From NCBI GenBank assembly GCA_016866415.1, contig VGML01000001.1, positions 1-55,203 of the forward strand: DNA of 55,203 bases, read 5' to 3'. Shown piece by piece: positions 8,355 to 16,761 of the stretch (position 1 is the stretch's first letter; every line of letters begins with the position of its first letter). This stretch comes from Bacteroidota bacterium. GTDB taxonomy: Bacteria > Bacteroidota > Bacteroidia > Flavobacteriales_D > Crocinitomicaceae. The notes below the pieces were generated by a model. It saw only the letters and a list, made by a program, of their open reading frames with translations. It had not been told where the DNA came from and made no database searches. Made by a program: the position numbers and the translations under genes.

Positions 8355-10097
8355 TTACAATCGAATCCCCAACTCCTTCAATTGCTTTTCATCCAATGGC
8401 GAAGGGGCATCAATCATCATGTCACGACCGCTGTTGTTTTTCGGGAACGCAATGTAGTCACGAATGGATTCCGAACCACCCATGGTTGCAACCAATCGGT
8501 CTAAACCGAAAGCCAAACCTCCGTGTGGTGGTGCACCGTACTCAAAGGCGTTCATTAAAAATCCAAATTGTGCTTGTGCTTCTTCTTTTGTGAAACCTAA
8601 AAGGTCGAACATTTGGGATTGCAAAGCTCTGTCGTGAATACGAATTGAACCACCTCCCAATTCTACGCCGTTCATCGCTAAATCGTAGGCATTCGCGCGT
8701 ACTTTTCCGGGTTCGGTAGAAATTAAATGGAAATCTTCCGGTTTTGGAGATGTGAACGGGTGATGCATCGCGTGGTAACGTCCGTTTTCCTCATCCCACT
8801 CCAACAATGGAAAATCCAATACCCACAATGGTTTGAACACATCGGGACTTCTCAATCCCAATTGATTTCCCAGGTGCAAACGCAATTCGTTCAATTGTTT
8901 GCGTGTTTTATTCGTTTCTCCGGAAAGCAACAACAAAAGGTCGCCCGGTTGCATATTCGCTTTTTCAGCCCATATTTTCAAATCAGCTTCTGAATAGAAT
9001 TTATCTACCGAAGACTTGTACGTTCCGTCAGCGTTGTAGCGCAAATAAACCATACCTTTTGCTCCGATTTGCGGGCGTTTCACCCACTCCGTCAATTCAT
9101 CAATTTGTTTGCGCGTAAATTCCGCGCACTTGCTTGAGTTGATTCCCAAAACGATTTCAGAGCTGTCAAAAACCACGAAGTCTTTTCCTTGCGCCTCCTT
9201 TGTTAAATCAACGAATTCCATTCCGAAACGGATGTCAGGTTTATCCGAACCGTATTTTTCCATCGCTTCGGCGTAGGTCATTCTCGGAAAAGCGCCTTCA
9301 AACTCAACGCCACGAACTGTTTTGAATAAATGCTTGATTAGGCCTTCAAAGGTATTTAACACGTCTTCTTGTTCCACAAATGCCATTTCACAGTCGATTT
9401 GTGTAAATTCAGGCTGTCTGTCGGCACGTAAATCTTCGTCGCGGAAACATTTCACGATTTGGTAATAACGGTCAAAACCTGAAACCATCAACAATTGCTT
9501 AAACGTTTGTGGTGACTGCGGTAAGGCATAAAATTGTCCTTCGTTCATACGACTTGGCACCACGAAATCACGCGCTCCTTCCGGAGTAGATTTAATCAAA
9601 ACAGGAGTTTCGACGTCCATGAAATTTTGAGAATCCAAATATTTCCGTGTTTCCAAAGCCACTTTGTTCCGCAAAATCAATTTCTGTTGTACCGGATTTC
9701 TTCTTAAATCCAAATAGCGGTATTGCATGCGCAATTCGTCGCCTCCATCGGTTTCATCTTCAATCGTAAAAGGCGGTAATTTCGCTGCGTTTAAAATTTT
9801 TAATTCCGTCACATTGATTTCAATTTCGCCGGTGGGAATGTTTTTGTTTTTGCTACTGCGTTCGATAACGATGCCTGTAACTTGAATCACAAATTCACGC
9901 CCTAATTTTCTTGCTTGTTCGCACAAATCGGCATTCACTTCCATGTTGAAAGCCAATTGCGTAATGCCATAACGGTCGCGTAAATCGGTAAACGTCATTC
10001 CACCTAAATCACGTGAACGTTGCACCCAACCTGCCAAAGTCACGGTAGTTCCAACGTGTTCCATTCTTAATTCACCACAAGTGTGCGAGCGATACAT
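8355..10097 (-). CDS. aspS: Aspartate--tRNA ligase
   Basis: A 580-residue class II aminoacyl-tRNA synthetase of bacterial type. The N-terminal OB-fold anticodon-binding domain (MYRSHTCGELR ... VTLAGWVQRSRDLGG) is followed by motif 2 (FRDEDLRADRQPEFTQ), the bacterial GAD insertion domain, and motif 3 near the C terminus (GLAFGLDRLVA). Length agrees with the family. It charges tRNA-Asp. The gene is convergent with the Lrp gene (3 nt between stops). Upstream of its start lies a 376-bp region that contains a degenerate coding fragment. Confidence 0.96.
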   Translation of the reverse strand: MYRSHTCGELRMEHVGTTVTLAGWVQRSRDLGGMTFTDLRDRYGITQLAFNMEVNADLCEQARKLGREFVIQVTGIVIERSSKNKNIPTGEIEINVTELKILNAAKLPPFTIEDETDGGDELRMQYRYLDLRRNPVQQKLILRNKVALETRKYLDSQNFMDVETPVLIKSTPEGARDFVVPSRMNEGQFYALPQSPQTFKQLLMVSGFDRYYQIVKCFRDEDLRADRQPEFTQIDCEMAFVEQEDVLNTFEGLIKHLFKTVRGVEFEGAFPRMTYAEAMEKYGSDKPDIRFGMEFVDLTKEAQGKDFVVFDSSEIVLGINSSKCAEFTRKQIDELTEWVKRPQIGAKGMVYLRYNADGTYKSSVDKFYSEADLKIWAEKANMQPGDLLLLLSGETNKTRKQLNELRLHLGNQLGLRSPDVFKPLWVLDFPLLEWDEENGRYHAMHHPFTSPKPEDFHLISTEPGKVRANAYDLAMNGVELGGGSIRIHDRALQSQMFDLLGFTKEEAQAQFGFLMNAFEYGAPPHGGLAFGLDRLVATMGGSESIRDYIAFPKNNSGRDMMIDAPSPLDEKQLKELGIRL

Positions 10098-10224
10098 AAG
10101 CTAAAATTTTAAGGTGCAAAAGTAAGAAATTTAGGGTGGAGTTTCAAGTGTCTTTTTGAACTCTCCTTGACTTCTGAAAGAAGTTTAATTAGGTTTGTTC
10201 TTAATATTACACTTCTCTTCTGGA

Positions 10225-10386
10225 AATCCCCCGCCCAATGTTATTAATACTCAAGCTTCCTCAGCATGGTATAGAGGAGGGAATAATCCAGTCGGACCGG
10301 CAACCAATTACAACTTTTTCGGCACTAAATTGGACTGTCCGATTTATACCATCACTAGTAATCAAAACCGTATGAAATTGAACGGG
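10225..10386 (+). pseudogene. Degenerate fragment of a Crocinitomicaceae-type surface-protein repeat
   Basis: In the 376-bp gap between the hflX stop and the aspS start, plus-strand translation gives a short stretch with NTQASSAWYRGGNN ... NFFGTKLDCPIYTIT ... NRMKLNG. From memory, the pattern 'AWYRGGN ... FGT ... SPIYT.T ... R.KLNG' is a repeated unit in long surface/adhesin proteins of Fluviicola-like bacteria. Here it has no signal peptide, no convincing start and no C-terminal sorting domain, and the frame then runs antisense into hflX. It is read as a relic of a larger gene. The rest of 10098-10473 shows nothing else recognisable. Confidence 0.5.
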
Positions 10387-10473
10387 ATTGTAAGCTACAG
10401 AAAAGGATTTTCTTATATACAGATATGTATTAAGTCGGTAGGGTCAAGATATAACAAGCTTATTAAAAACAGA

Positions 10474-11658
10474 TCAATACAAAAAGTTATTATACGGATA
10501 CCTTACTCGAAAGATTTCTTTCACCTGTTCATAAAGAACGGCTTTTAGTTCTTCGACGTTGTCTTTGTTTTGAGCGGAGATAAAAACACATTTCGTTTTG
10601 TTCATTTTCGACATCCACGTTCGTTTCAAGTATTCCAAGGAAGAATGATCTTCTTCCCCTTCTTCTAACTCAGGGGCTTGATAGGCATCAATTTTATTAA
10701 AAACAAGAATGGTTGGTTTTTCCGTTTTATCGATTTCATTTAGTGTTTCATTCACGACTTGAAAATGATCTTCGTAACTCGGGTGTGATATATCTAAAAC
10801 ATGAACCAACAGGTCTGCTTCACGCACTTCATCCAAGGTAGATTTAAACGATTCCATCAATTGTTGAGGAAGTTTTCGGATGAAGCCAACGGTATCTGTA
10901 AGCAACATCGGCATGTTGTCAATCACCACTTTTCGTACAGTTGTATCTAAAGTTGCGAAAAGCTTGTTCTCAGCGAAGACATCCGACTTGGAAAGTAAGT
11001 TCATCAAGGTGCTTTTTCCCACATTGGTATAACCAACTAAAGCAACTCGAACTAGTTGTCCACGGTTACTTCGTTGAACGGTCATTTGCTTGTCAATTTC
11101 CTTCAAGCGCTCTTTCATCAAAGAGATACGTTGCTGAATAATTCGACGGTCGGTTTCAATTTGCGATTCCCCGGGGCCACGAAGTCCTATTCCCCCTTTT
11201 TGACGTTCCAAGTGGGTCCACATGCGTGTTAACCGAGGAAGCATGTATTGTAGTTGAGCCAGCTCAACCTGTGTTTTTGCATGAAAAGTTCTTGCTCGAC
11301 GGGCAAAGATATCCAAGATTAAAATGGTTCTGTCGAGCACCTTGCATTGCAATTCACGCTCAATATTTCTCAATTGTGAGGGCGAAAGTTCATCGTCAAA
11401 AATGACCAATTCAACATCGGTCGCTTTAATGTAAAGTTTGATTTCCTCTAATTTACCTGTTCCAACATGCGTTCTTGGATTTGGATAAGGAAGCTTTTGA
11501 GTGAATTTTTCAATGGTAATAGCTCCAGCAGTTTCTGCCAAAAACTCAAGTTCATCTAAATGTTCTTGTGCTGTTTCTTCGGAAATATCGGAGGTGATTA
11601 CACCGACCAGCACACACGACTCTTCAACTGCTTCAACGGTAACGTGTCCTTCCTGCAT
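10474..11658 (-). CDS. hflX: GTPase HflX
   Basis: A 394-residue GTPase. The N-terminal HflX domain is recognised by THVGTGKLEEIK and DDELSPSQLRNIE. The family signature GIGLRGPGESQIETDRR precedes the G domain with G1 GYTNVGKST, G3 DTVGF and G4 NKID. HflX binds the 50S subunit and splits or rescues stalled ribosomes under stress. The start ATG overlaps the upstream cytochrome c stop by one base (TAATG). The C terminus is short and ends in VRYPYNNFLY. Confidence 0.95.
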   Translation of the reverse strand: MQEGHVTVEAVEESCVLVGVITSDISEETAQEHLDELEFLAETAGAITIEKFTQKLPYPNPRTHVGTGKLEEIKLYIKATDVELVIFDDELSPSQLRNIERELQCKVLDRTILILDIFARRARTFHAKTQVELAQLQYMLPRLTRMWTHLERQKGGIGLRGPGESQIETDRRIIQQRISLMKERLKEIDKQMTVQRSNRGQLVRVALVGYTNVGKSTLMNLLSKSDVFAENKLFATLDTTVRKVVIDNMPMLLTDTVGFIRKLPQQLMESFKSTLDEVREADLLVHVLDISHPSYEDHFQVVNETLNEIDKTEKPTILVFNKIDAYQAPELEEGEEDHSSLEYLKRTWMSKMNKTKCVFISAQNKDNVEELKAVLYEQVKEIFRVRYPYNNFLY

Positions 11659-11987
11659 TAGTTTCTCAACGATTTGACGTGTTTGATAACAAGATCAATG
11701 TTTTCTTTATTCTCCAAAAGCACCTTCATTGGAGGCATGGCATTTTTACCATTCACGATAATCTTTTCAATTTCCTGATCACTCAGTTTGGACATGGTTA
11801 AATCTTTAGCACCAGAGGCACCTAATTTCCCGTCCTCTCCATGACATGAAGCACAATGCATGATGAATAATGAAGTTCCTTTTTCTTTGGGAGTTTCAGG
11901 TGGCAACACATCGTTTTCTGACTGATTATTAGAACAAGCCACCAGCCCGAACAATAGAAAGAATAAGAAATAAATTCTTAGAACCAT
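11658..11987 (-). CDS. Small cytochrome c lipoprotein
   Basis: A 109-residue protein with a lipoprotein signal (MVLRIYFLFFLLFGLVACSNN, lipobox Cys at about residue 18). It has one heme c motif, CASCH, and a distal methionine candidate in NAMPPMK. It resembles single-heme class I cytochromes c that carry electrons in the periplasm. The start lies within the 3' end of the upstream four-TM gene (10-nt overlap), and its stop overlaps the hflX start, so the three genes should be co-translated. Its partner is unknown. Confidence 0.82.
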   Translation of the reverse strand: MVLRIYFLFFLLFGLVACSNNQSENDVLPPETPKEKGTSLFIMHCASCHGEDGKLGASGAKDLTMSKLSDQEIEKIIVNGKNAMPPMKVLLENKENIDLVIKHVKSLRN

Positions 11988-12412
11988 CCTCCTCCTAAAA
12001 CTGTTCTAAATGGCCAAGGAATAGCTGCTAAAATCAATAACAAACCAATCACATACCACAATTTTATTGGTTTGAATTTTTCTTCAGGTGTTGCGCCTTT
12101 TTTGGATTTACTGTGACCAATTGTAACTAAAACGATGGCAATGATCATTAATAGTATGTGTTCCATTCCATAAAAGCGAAGAAGCGGATTTTTCATCCAT
12201 CCATCAATAAACTGAACCTTTTGAGACGTGACAAAATACTGAACTAACCCAATTAACAACTGCGTATGTAAAGTTACCATCGCAAAAAGATTTATCAATC
12301 TATGTTTCTTCTCAAACGTTTTGGATGTAAAGGCATTTACAATCGCCAAAAGCAATAAAATCAGAGCAACCCAACGTAATCCGGAGTGAGCGTTTGTCAA
12401 AATATTATTCAT
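11978..12412 (-). CDS. Four-TM membrane protein, cytochrome-b-like family of Bacteroidota
   Basis: A 144-residue integral membrane protein. Four hydrophobic segments are visible: WVALILLLLAIVNAF, LINLFAMVTLHTQLLIGLVQ, GMEHILLMIIAIVLVTIG and LWYVIGLLLILAAIPWPF. Histidines at or near membrane segments (HSGLRW, HTQLLIG, MEHILL) could be heme ligands, which explains why relatives are often labelled cytochrome b. Co-localisation with a cytochrome c gene fits a small electron-transfer module. Neither heme binding nor redox role is shown by sequence alone. Confidence 0.65.
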   Translation of the reverse strand: MNNILTNAHSGLRWVALILLLLAIVNAFTSKTFEKKHRLINLFAMVTLHTQLLIGLVQYFVTSQKVQFIDGWMKNPLLRFYGMEHILLMIIAIVLVTIGHSKSKKGATPEEKFKPIKLWYVIGLLLILAAIPWPFRTVLGGGWF

Positions 12413-12424
12413 GTTATCTAGGTT

Positions 12425-14221
12425 TTAGTCGTTTAATTTTAATACTGCCAAGAAAGCTTCCTGAGGAACTTCCACGCGGCCTACCTGACGCATACGTTTT
12501 TTACCTTCTTTTTGTTTCTCTAATAACTTCCGTTTACGCGAAATATCACCACCATAACATTTTGCAGTTACATCTTTACGCAGCGCTTTGATTGTTTCAC
12601 GGGCAATTACTTTTGCACCAATGGCGGCTTGAATTGGAATTTCGAATTGTTGGCGTGGAATCAATTCACGAAGTTTAATACAAATTTTCTTCCCTAAATC
12701 AAAGGCATTACTTCTGTGAACAAGTGCAGATAAGGCATCAACCTGTTCGCTATTTAGTAATAAATCCATTTTTACCAAATCCGATTCTTTGTAGCCAATT
12801 GGATGATAATCAAACGAAGCATAACCACGCGAAACAGATTTCAATCGGTCATAAAAATCAAAAACGATTTCCGCTAATGGCATTTCAAAGGTTATCTCAA
12901 CACGATCTTGCGTCAAATAAACTTGGTTCCGTAATTCGCCACGTTTTTCAACGCAAAGCGTCATTATCGCACCAGTATATTCACTTTTGGTTATAACTTG
13001 TGCCTTGATATAAGGTTCTTCGATGCGATCCATTCCCGATGGGTCTGGTAATTCCGACGGATTGTTGACAATAAGCATCTTTTCGGTATCCTTTTTCATA
13101 TAGGCCTTGTAGGAAACGTTGGGAACAGTCGTGATAACCGTCATGTTAAATTCACGCTCTAATCGTTCTTGAATAATTTCCATGTGTAGCATTCCTAAGA
13201 AACCACAACGAAAACCAAAACCTAATGCTGCAGAAGATTCCGGTTCAAAAACCAGCGATGAATCGTTCAGCTGTAGTTTTTCCATCGAGTAACGAAGTTC
13301 TTCGTAGTCTTCCGTATCAACAGGATAAATTCCGGCGAAAACCATTGGTTTTACATCTTCAAATCCTTTGATAGCGGTTTCACAAGGATTTTCTGTTAAC
13401 GTAATTGTATCTCCGACTTTAACTTCTTTCGCTTGCTTGATTCCTGAAATAATGTAACCAACATCACCTGTTCCAACGACGCTTTTTGGAGATAAATCCA
13501 TTTTCAGAATGCCAATTTCATCCGCATTGTAATTTTTTCCAGTATTAAAAAAACGAACTTTATCTCCTTTTTTCAGAACCCCGTTCCGAATTCGAAAATA
13601 AGCGATAATTCCTCGAAATGGGTTAAATACCGAGTCGAAAATCATGGCTTGCAACGGCGCATTTTCATCTCCTTTTGGAGCAGGAATTCGATTGATAACA
13701 GCCTCTAAAATTTTATCGACACCCAAACCTGTTTTTCCAGAGGCGGGAATGATATCATCCACATCACAGCCAATTAAATCAATAATTTGATCCGAAACCT
13801 CTTCCGGCATTGCTCCCGGTAAATCCATTTTATTCAGAATCGGAATGATTTCTAAATCATGTTCTAAAGCCAAATATAAATTGGAAATCGTTTGAGCTTC
13901 AATTCCCTGCGATGCATCTACAATTAGTAAAGCCCCTTCACATGCAGCGATGGAACGTGAAACCTCGTAAGAAAAATCCACGTGTCCCGGTGTGTCGATG
14001 AGGTTTAAAATATAATCTTGGCCTTCAAACTTATAATTCATTTGAATGGCGTGGCTTTTAATGGTAATTCCGCGTTCTCGCTCCAAATCCATATCGTCAA
14101 GTGCCTGAGCCTGCATTTCACGTTCAGAAATAGTTCCAGTAGTTTGCAACAAACGATCGGCGAGCGTACTTTTACCGTGGTCAATGTGAGCAATGATGCA
14201 GAAATTTCGAATGTTCTTCAT
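12425..14221 (-). CDS. lepA: Elongation factor 4 (back-translocating GTPase LepA)
   Basis: A 598-residue translational GTPase, the standard LepA length. The N terminus MKNIRNFCIIAHIDHGKSTL carries G1 (AHIDHGKST). G2 is ERERGITI, G3 DTPGHVDF and G4 NKMD. The LepA-specific C-terminal domain is visible in YHPIGYKESDLVKMD and ARETIKALRKDVTAKCYGGD ... KRKLLEKQKEGKKRMR. It remodels stalled ribosomes. It lies 12 nt upstream of the four-TM gene on the same strand, so it may head an operon with the cytochrome module and hflX. Confidence 0.96.
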   Translation of the reverse strand: MKNIRNFCIIAHIDHGKSTLADRLLQTTGTISEREMQAQALDDMDLERERGITIKSHAIQMNYKFEGQDYILNLIDTPGHVDFSYEVSRSIAACEGALLIVDASQGIEAQTISNLYLALEHDLEIIPILNKMDLPGAMPEEVSDQIIDLIGCDVDDIIPASGKTGLGVDKILEAVINRIPAPKGDENAPLQAMIFDSVFNPFRGIIAYFRIRNGVLKKGDKVRFFNTGKNYNADEIGILKMDLSPKSVVGTGDVGYIISGIKQAKEVKVGDTITLTENPCETAIKGFEDVKPMVFAGIYPVDTEDYEELRYSMEKLQLNDSSLVFEPESSAALGFGFRCGFLGMLHMEIIQERLEREFNMTVITTVPNVSYKAYMKKDTEKMLIVNNPSELPDPSGMDRIEEPYIKAQVITKSEYTGAIMTLCVEKRGELRNQVYLTQDRVEITFEMPLAEIVFDFYDRLKSVSRGYASFDYHPIGYKESDLVKMDLLLNSEQVDALSALVHRSNAFDLGKKICIKLRELIPRQQFEIPIQAAIGAKVIARETIKALRKDVTAKCYGGDISRKRKLLEKQKEGKKRMRQVGRVEVPQEAFLAVLKLND

Positions 14222-14311
14222 ACGATTGCAAAAATAGCGTTTAAATTGCTAATGTAGAATGGAAAAATAAACACAAAGGCAACCTAAGTCGATAATTATC
14301 TAAATTTACGT

Positions 14312-14542
14312 ATGACAAATTACACAGAATACATAGGATATGTGGCATCAGCACTTGTACTGGTTTCATTTTTAATGAAAAACATCACATATCTTAGGAT
14401 TATAAACACGATAGGTTGCGGCTTTTTCATTATATATGGCCTCTTGCTTCCATCTGCTCCGATTATCATCACAAATGCTGCAATTGTACTTGTTAACTTG
14501 TATTATTTATTTAAAATGACTCGGTCAGAGATTAAAAATTGA
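14312..14542 (+). CDS. Small YgjV-like inner-membrane protein
   Basis: A 76-residue protein with three predicted membrane helices (YIGYVASALVLVSFLMK, IINTIGCGFFIIYGLLL, IIITNAAIVLVNLYYLFK). The IxxxGCxFFxxYG core resembles the YgjV / SemiSWEET-like small membrane proteins of Bacteroidota. Function is unknown. It stands alone on the plus strand and is convergent with the FAD oxidoreductase gene, with a 2-nt gap. Confidence 0.6.
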   Translation: MTNYTEYIGYVASALVLVSFLMKNITYLRIINTIGCGFFIIYGLLLPSAPIIITNAAIVLVNLYYLFKMTRSEIKN

Positions 14543-14544
14543 CT

Positions 14545-15588
14545 TTAAATAAATCGTTCGGAAGAAATTTCTTTGGAAATAGTTATTCCATCGATTAAAT
14601 AATTTGCAAATTCTCGGGATAAGGTTGGGGCCATCATATACCCTTTTGTTCCGAGCCCATTAAAAATGAAGAGTTTTGAAAATTCAGGGTGTTTACCCAA
14701 AATAGGCCGTCTGTCTAAAACAGTTGGACGAACACCCGCATGTTGAGACATGATGGTTCGTTTAAAATCCCCTATAACATTAAGATTGGAAAGAAGTAAT
14801 TCTTTTCCTTCATCAGTTGGGGCGAGAGAATAATTGTTCCATTCATAAGTTGCGCCTATACGAAAAACACTATTCCCAAGAGGTAAAACAAAGCATTTAC
14901 GGTTCAAAGATTCGTTATCCGGAATTTCATTTGAAGAAATGGCGAGTGTTTGTCCTTTTGTTTGTTGAATTGGTAATTCTGCAAAAAACGGAAGTTCTTT
15001 ATTTTGATAACCACAACAAAAAATGATGTGATCATAGTTTTTCCCTTTGTAAACGCCTTCTTCTGGATTAAAATCGTTTAAAGAAAAAGATTCTTTCAGT
15101 AACATTCCATTTTTTTGAAAAAACAAAAGGTTTGATTGATAAAATTTCTCAGAATCAAGCCAAAAAGCATTTTTCACGCGACCAGAACCAAACGGATTGT
15201 TTGCTCTATCGTAGTTATTGTCTTCATCAGTAATGAGACTCAAGTAGTTTTCAAATTCTGGTAAATTTTGTTTCTCCACCCAACTATTCCGTTCCTGTTC
15301 AGAAGAAAAAAGTCTTCGAATGGTAATCGGGTGAAAAAGCGTTGTGTCTAATTTTTTCTCTAGTGATATATAAAATTCTTTCGCTTCAGGAAGAAACTCA
15401 TCTAATCTCCAAGATTTATTCATGCGGCGAAAAACCATAGGATTACCCATTCCTGCCGCAACAGATGTGGCATGGTTCTCTCCTTTGTCCAAAACGGTAA
15501 TGTGGTGACCTAATTCTAGTAGTCGTTGTGCCAGACAACTTCCCGCCAAGCCAGCGCCAACAATCAATATGTTTTTTTTGTCCATCAT
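14545..15588 (-). CDS. FAD-dependent oxidoreductase (DAO family)
   Basis: A 347-residue flavoprotein. The N-terminal Rossmann motif is ILIVGAGLAGSCLAQRLLELG followed by an acidic residue in TVLDKGE. The C-terminal FAD contact is FIFNGLGTKGYMMAPTLSREFA. The pattern matches the DAO/glycine-oxidase superfamily and resembles the oxidase domain of MnmC, but no methyltransferase domain is attached. The substrate is therefore open. Its ATG overlaps the comF stop by 4 nt, so the two are coupled. Confidence 0.78.
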   Translation of the reverse strand: MMDKKNILIVGAGLAGSCLAQRLLELGHHITVLDKGENHATSVAAGMGNPMVFRRMNKSWRLDEFLPEAKEFYISLEKKLDTTLFHPITIRRLFSSEQERNSWVEKQNLPEFENYLSLITDEDNNYDRANNPFGSGRVKNAFWLDSEKFYQSNLLFFQKNGMLLKESFSLNDFNPEEGVYKGKNYDHIIFCCGYQNKELPFFAELPIQQTKGQTLAISSNEIPDNESLNRKCFVLPLGNSVFRIGATYEWNNYSLAPTDEGKELLLSNLNVIGDFKRTIMSQHAGVRPTVLDRRPILGKHPEFSKLFIFNGLGTKGYMMAPTLSREFANYLIDGITISKEISSERFI

Positions 15589-16310
15589 GATTGCGCAAAA
15601 GCGAGTGAAATAACACTTATTTTTAAATGTTCATTGGATTTCAATAGTTCGTTCGCAAGGGATTCAATCGTTGAACCAGTTGTGATAACGTCATCAACCA
15701 AGGCAACGTGTTTGTATTCAGAAAGATCTTGGCTCTGGAAAACGGTTGCTACATTTTCCCAACGTTCTTGATTGGATTTTTTAGTTTGACTTGAGGTGTG
15801 TTTACGTTTTGAAGTTTTGTTTTTAATGATTGAAACACCGAGCTCGGAGTTAATCCCTCTTGCTAGAAGTTCACTTTGATTATATCCCCGAATAAATTCT
15901 TTCTTATGATGTATAGGAACAGGAATAAGTGCGTCTAAATCTGAAAAAAGTGCACTTTGCTTTAGTGTCAAACCAATCTTTTTCCCTAAATCTATTCCTA
16001 ATTTCTCCTTGTGTTGATATTTTAATTGGTGCAACATTTCACGGATTGCTGTTTCTGAATTGAAATAATACAAAGCGAATGTTTTTTCGAGCTTAACCCT
16101 TCCCCAGAATAACTTGTCTAGAGCAGAACTTTCTTTGAACTCCTCAAAATAGGTCCGTTTCAATTCTAGTTCGCAAAGACCACAAACGTGTTTTTCATTT
16201 GTAGTAAGTTCTGATTTACAGAATAAACAGCACTCTGGAAAGATGATCGCACCAACCTCTTTTAAGGGCTGAAAAATAATTTTTTTAACTGAAAGTGTAA
16301 TTCTATCCAC
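15585..16310 (-). CDS. comF: ComF-family phosphoribosyltransferase-like protein
   Basis: A 241-residue protein with a GTG start. The N-terminal zinc ribbon has paired cysteines (CCLFCKSEL ... CGLCEL). The C-terminal PRTase fold has the PRPP-binding loop VALVDDVITTGST and a preceding RGYNQSELLARG block typical of ComF. In naturally competent bacteria ComF acts in DNA uptake. In Bacteroidota the function is not established. It is the first gene of a pair with the FAD oxidoreductase. Confidence 0.85.
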   Translation of the reverse strand: MDRITLSVKKIIFQPLKEVGAIIFPECCLFCKSELTTNEKHVCGLCELELKRTYFEEFKESSALDKLFWGRVKLEKTFALYYFNSETAIREMLHQLKYQHKEKLGIDLGKKIGLTLKQSALFSDLDALIPVPIHHKKEFIRGYNQSELLARGINSELGVSIIKNKTSKRKHTSSQTKKSNQERWENVATVFQSQDLSEYKHVALVDDVITTGSTIESLANELLKSNEHLKISVISLAFAQS

Positions 16311-16460
16311 GCTTTGCGTTCATTTGAACAAATATATGTTAAAAACCACCACTCTTTTTATAAAAAAATACGAATCGATAGTTTTAATTTAGAGGAAAGA
16401 AATCGATAACAAATTTTTGAAATCAAGCAAGTGTTTTTTAGAATAAAATTTATCAAAAAA

Positions 16461-16486
16461 TTGTTTTTTTAATGTGAATATCTTTG
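16461..16486 (+). promoter_or_regulatory. Candidate promoter of nrdBA
   Basis: TTG at 16461-16463 and TATCTTTG at 16479-16486 (exact TAnnTTTG) are separated by 15 nt, slightly shorter than usual. If used, transcription would start near 16493 and leave a leader of about 270 nt before the nrdB ATG. The remaining 16311-16460 is AT-rich with no recognised element. Confidence 0.35.
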
Positions 16487-16610
16487 AGAGATTGTTGAAA
16501 ATCGCTAGAAGGTTTATTCACTATGGATTACAGAAATTAGTGTTGAAAACAATGAACAAATGTTGATTTCTTTGAATTTAAGACTCGTATTTTTTGACAA
16601 AATTTGTACG

Positions 16611-16670
16611 CCCGATAAGACGCTGTTGAAATAGGTGAGGCAAAACAAAAGAAAACAAAAAATTATCGGG
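16611..16670 (+). ncRNA. Inverted repeat in the nrdBA leader, candidate structured RNA
   Basis: CCCGATAA (16611-16618) and its perfect complement TTATCGGG (16663-16670) enclose 44 nt that are G/A-rich (gacgctgttg ... aggtgaggcaaaac). This lies about 90 nt upstream of the nrdB ATG in an otherwise AT-rich leader. An 8-bp closing stem with three G-C pairs suggests a folded RNA that could control ribonucleotide reductase expression. It does not match any riboswitch class I can recall, and no NrdR-box pair was identified. Confidence 0.35.
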
Positions 16671-16761
16671 AAAAACAAAAAATTTTAAGGTTGATTTGTG
16701 AAAGCATAAAAAGCTTAAAGGGAAAGTTACCTTAATAAAAATGTGACTAAAAAATACAGAT

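Noticed and set aside
8355..10097. Several long frames on the plus strand opposite aspS and other real genes
   Set aside because: They carry no recognisable domain and fully overlap conserved genes, so they are shadow frames.
10195..10548. A complete 117-aa plus-strand gene
   Set aside because: It starts at a poor TTG, its second half is antisense to hflX, and only about 54 residues resemble a known repeat. It is better treated as a relic.
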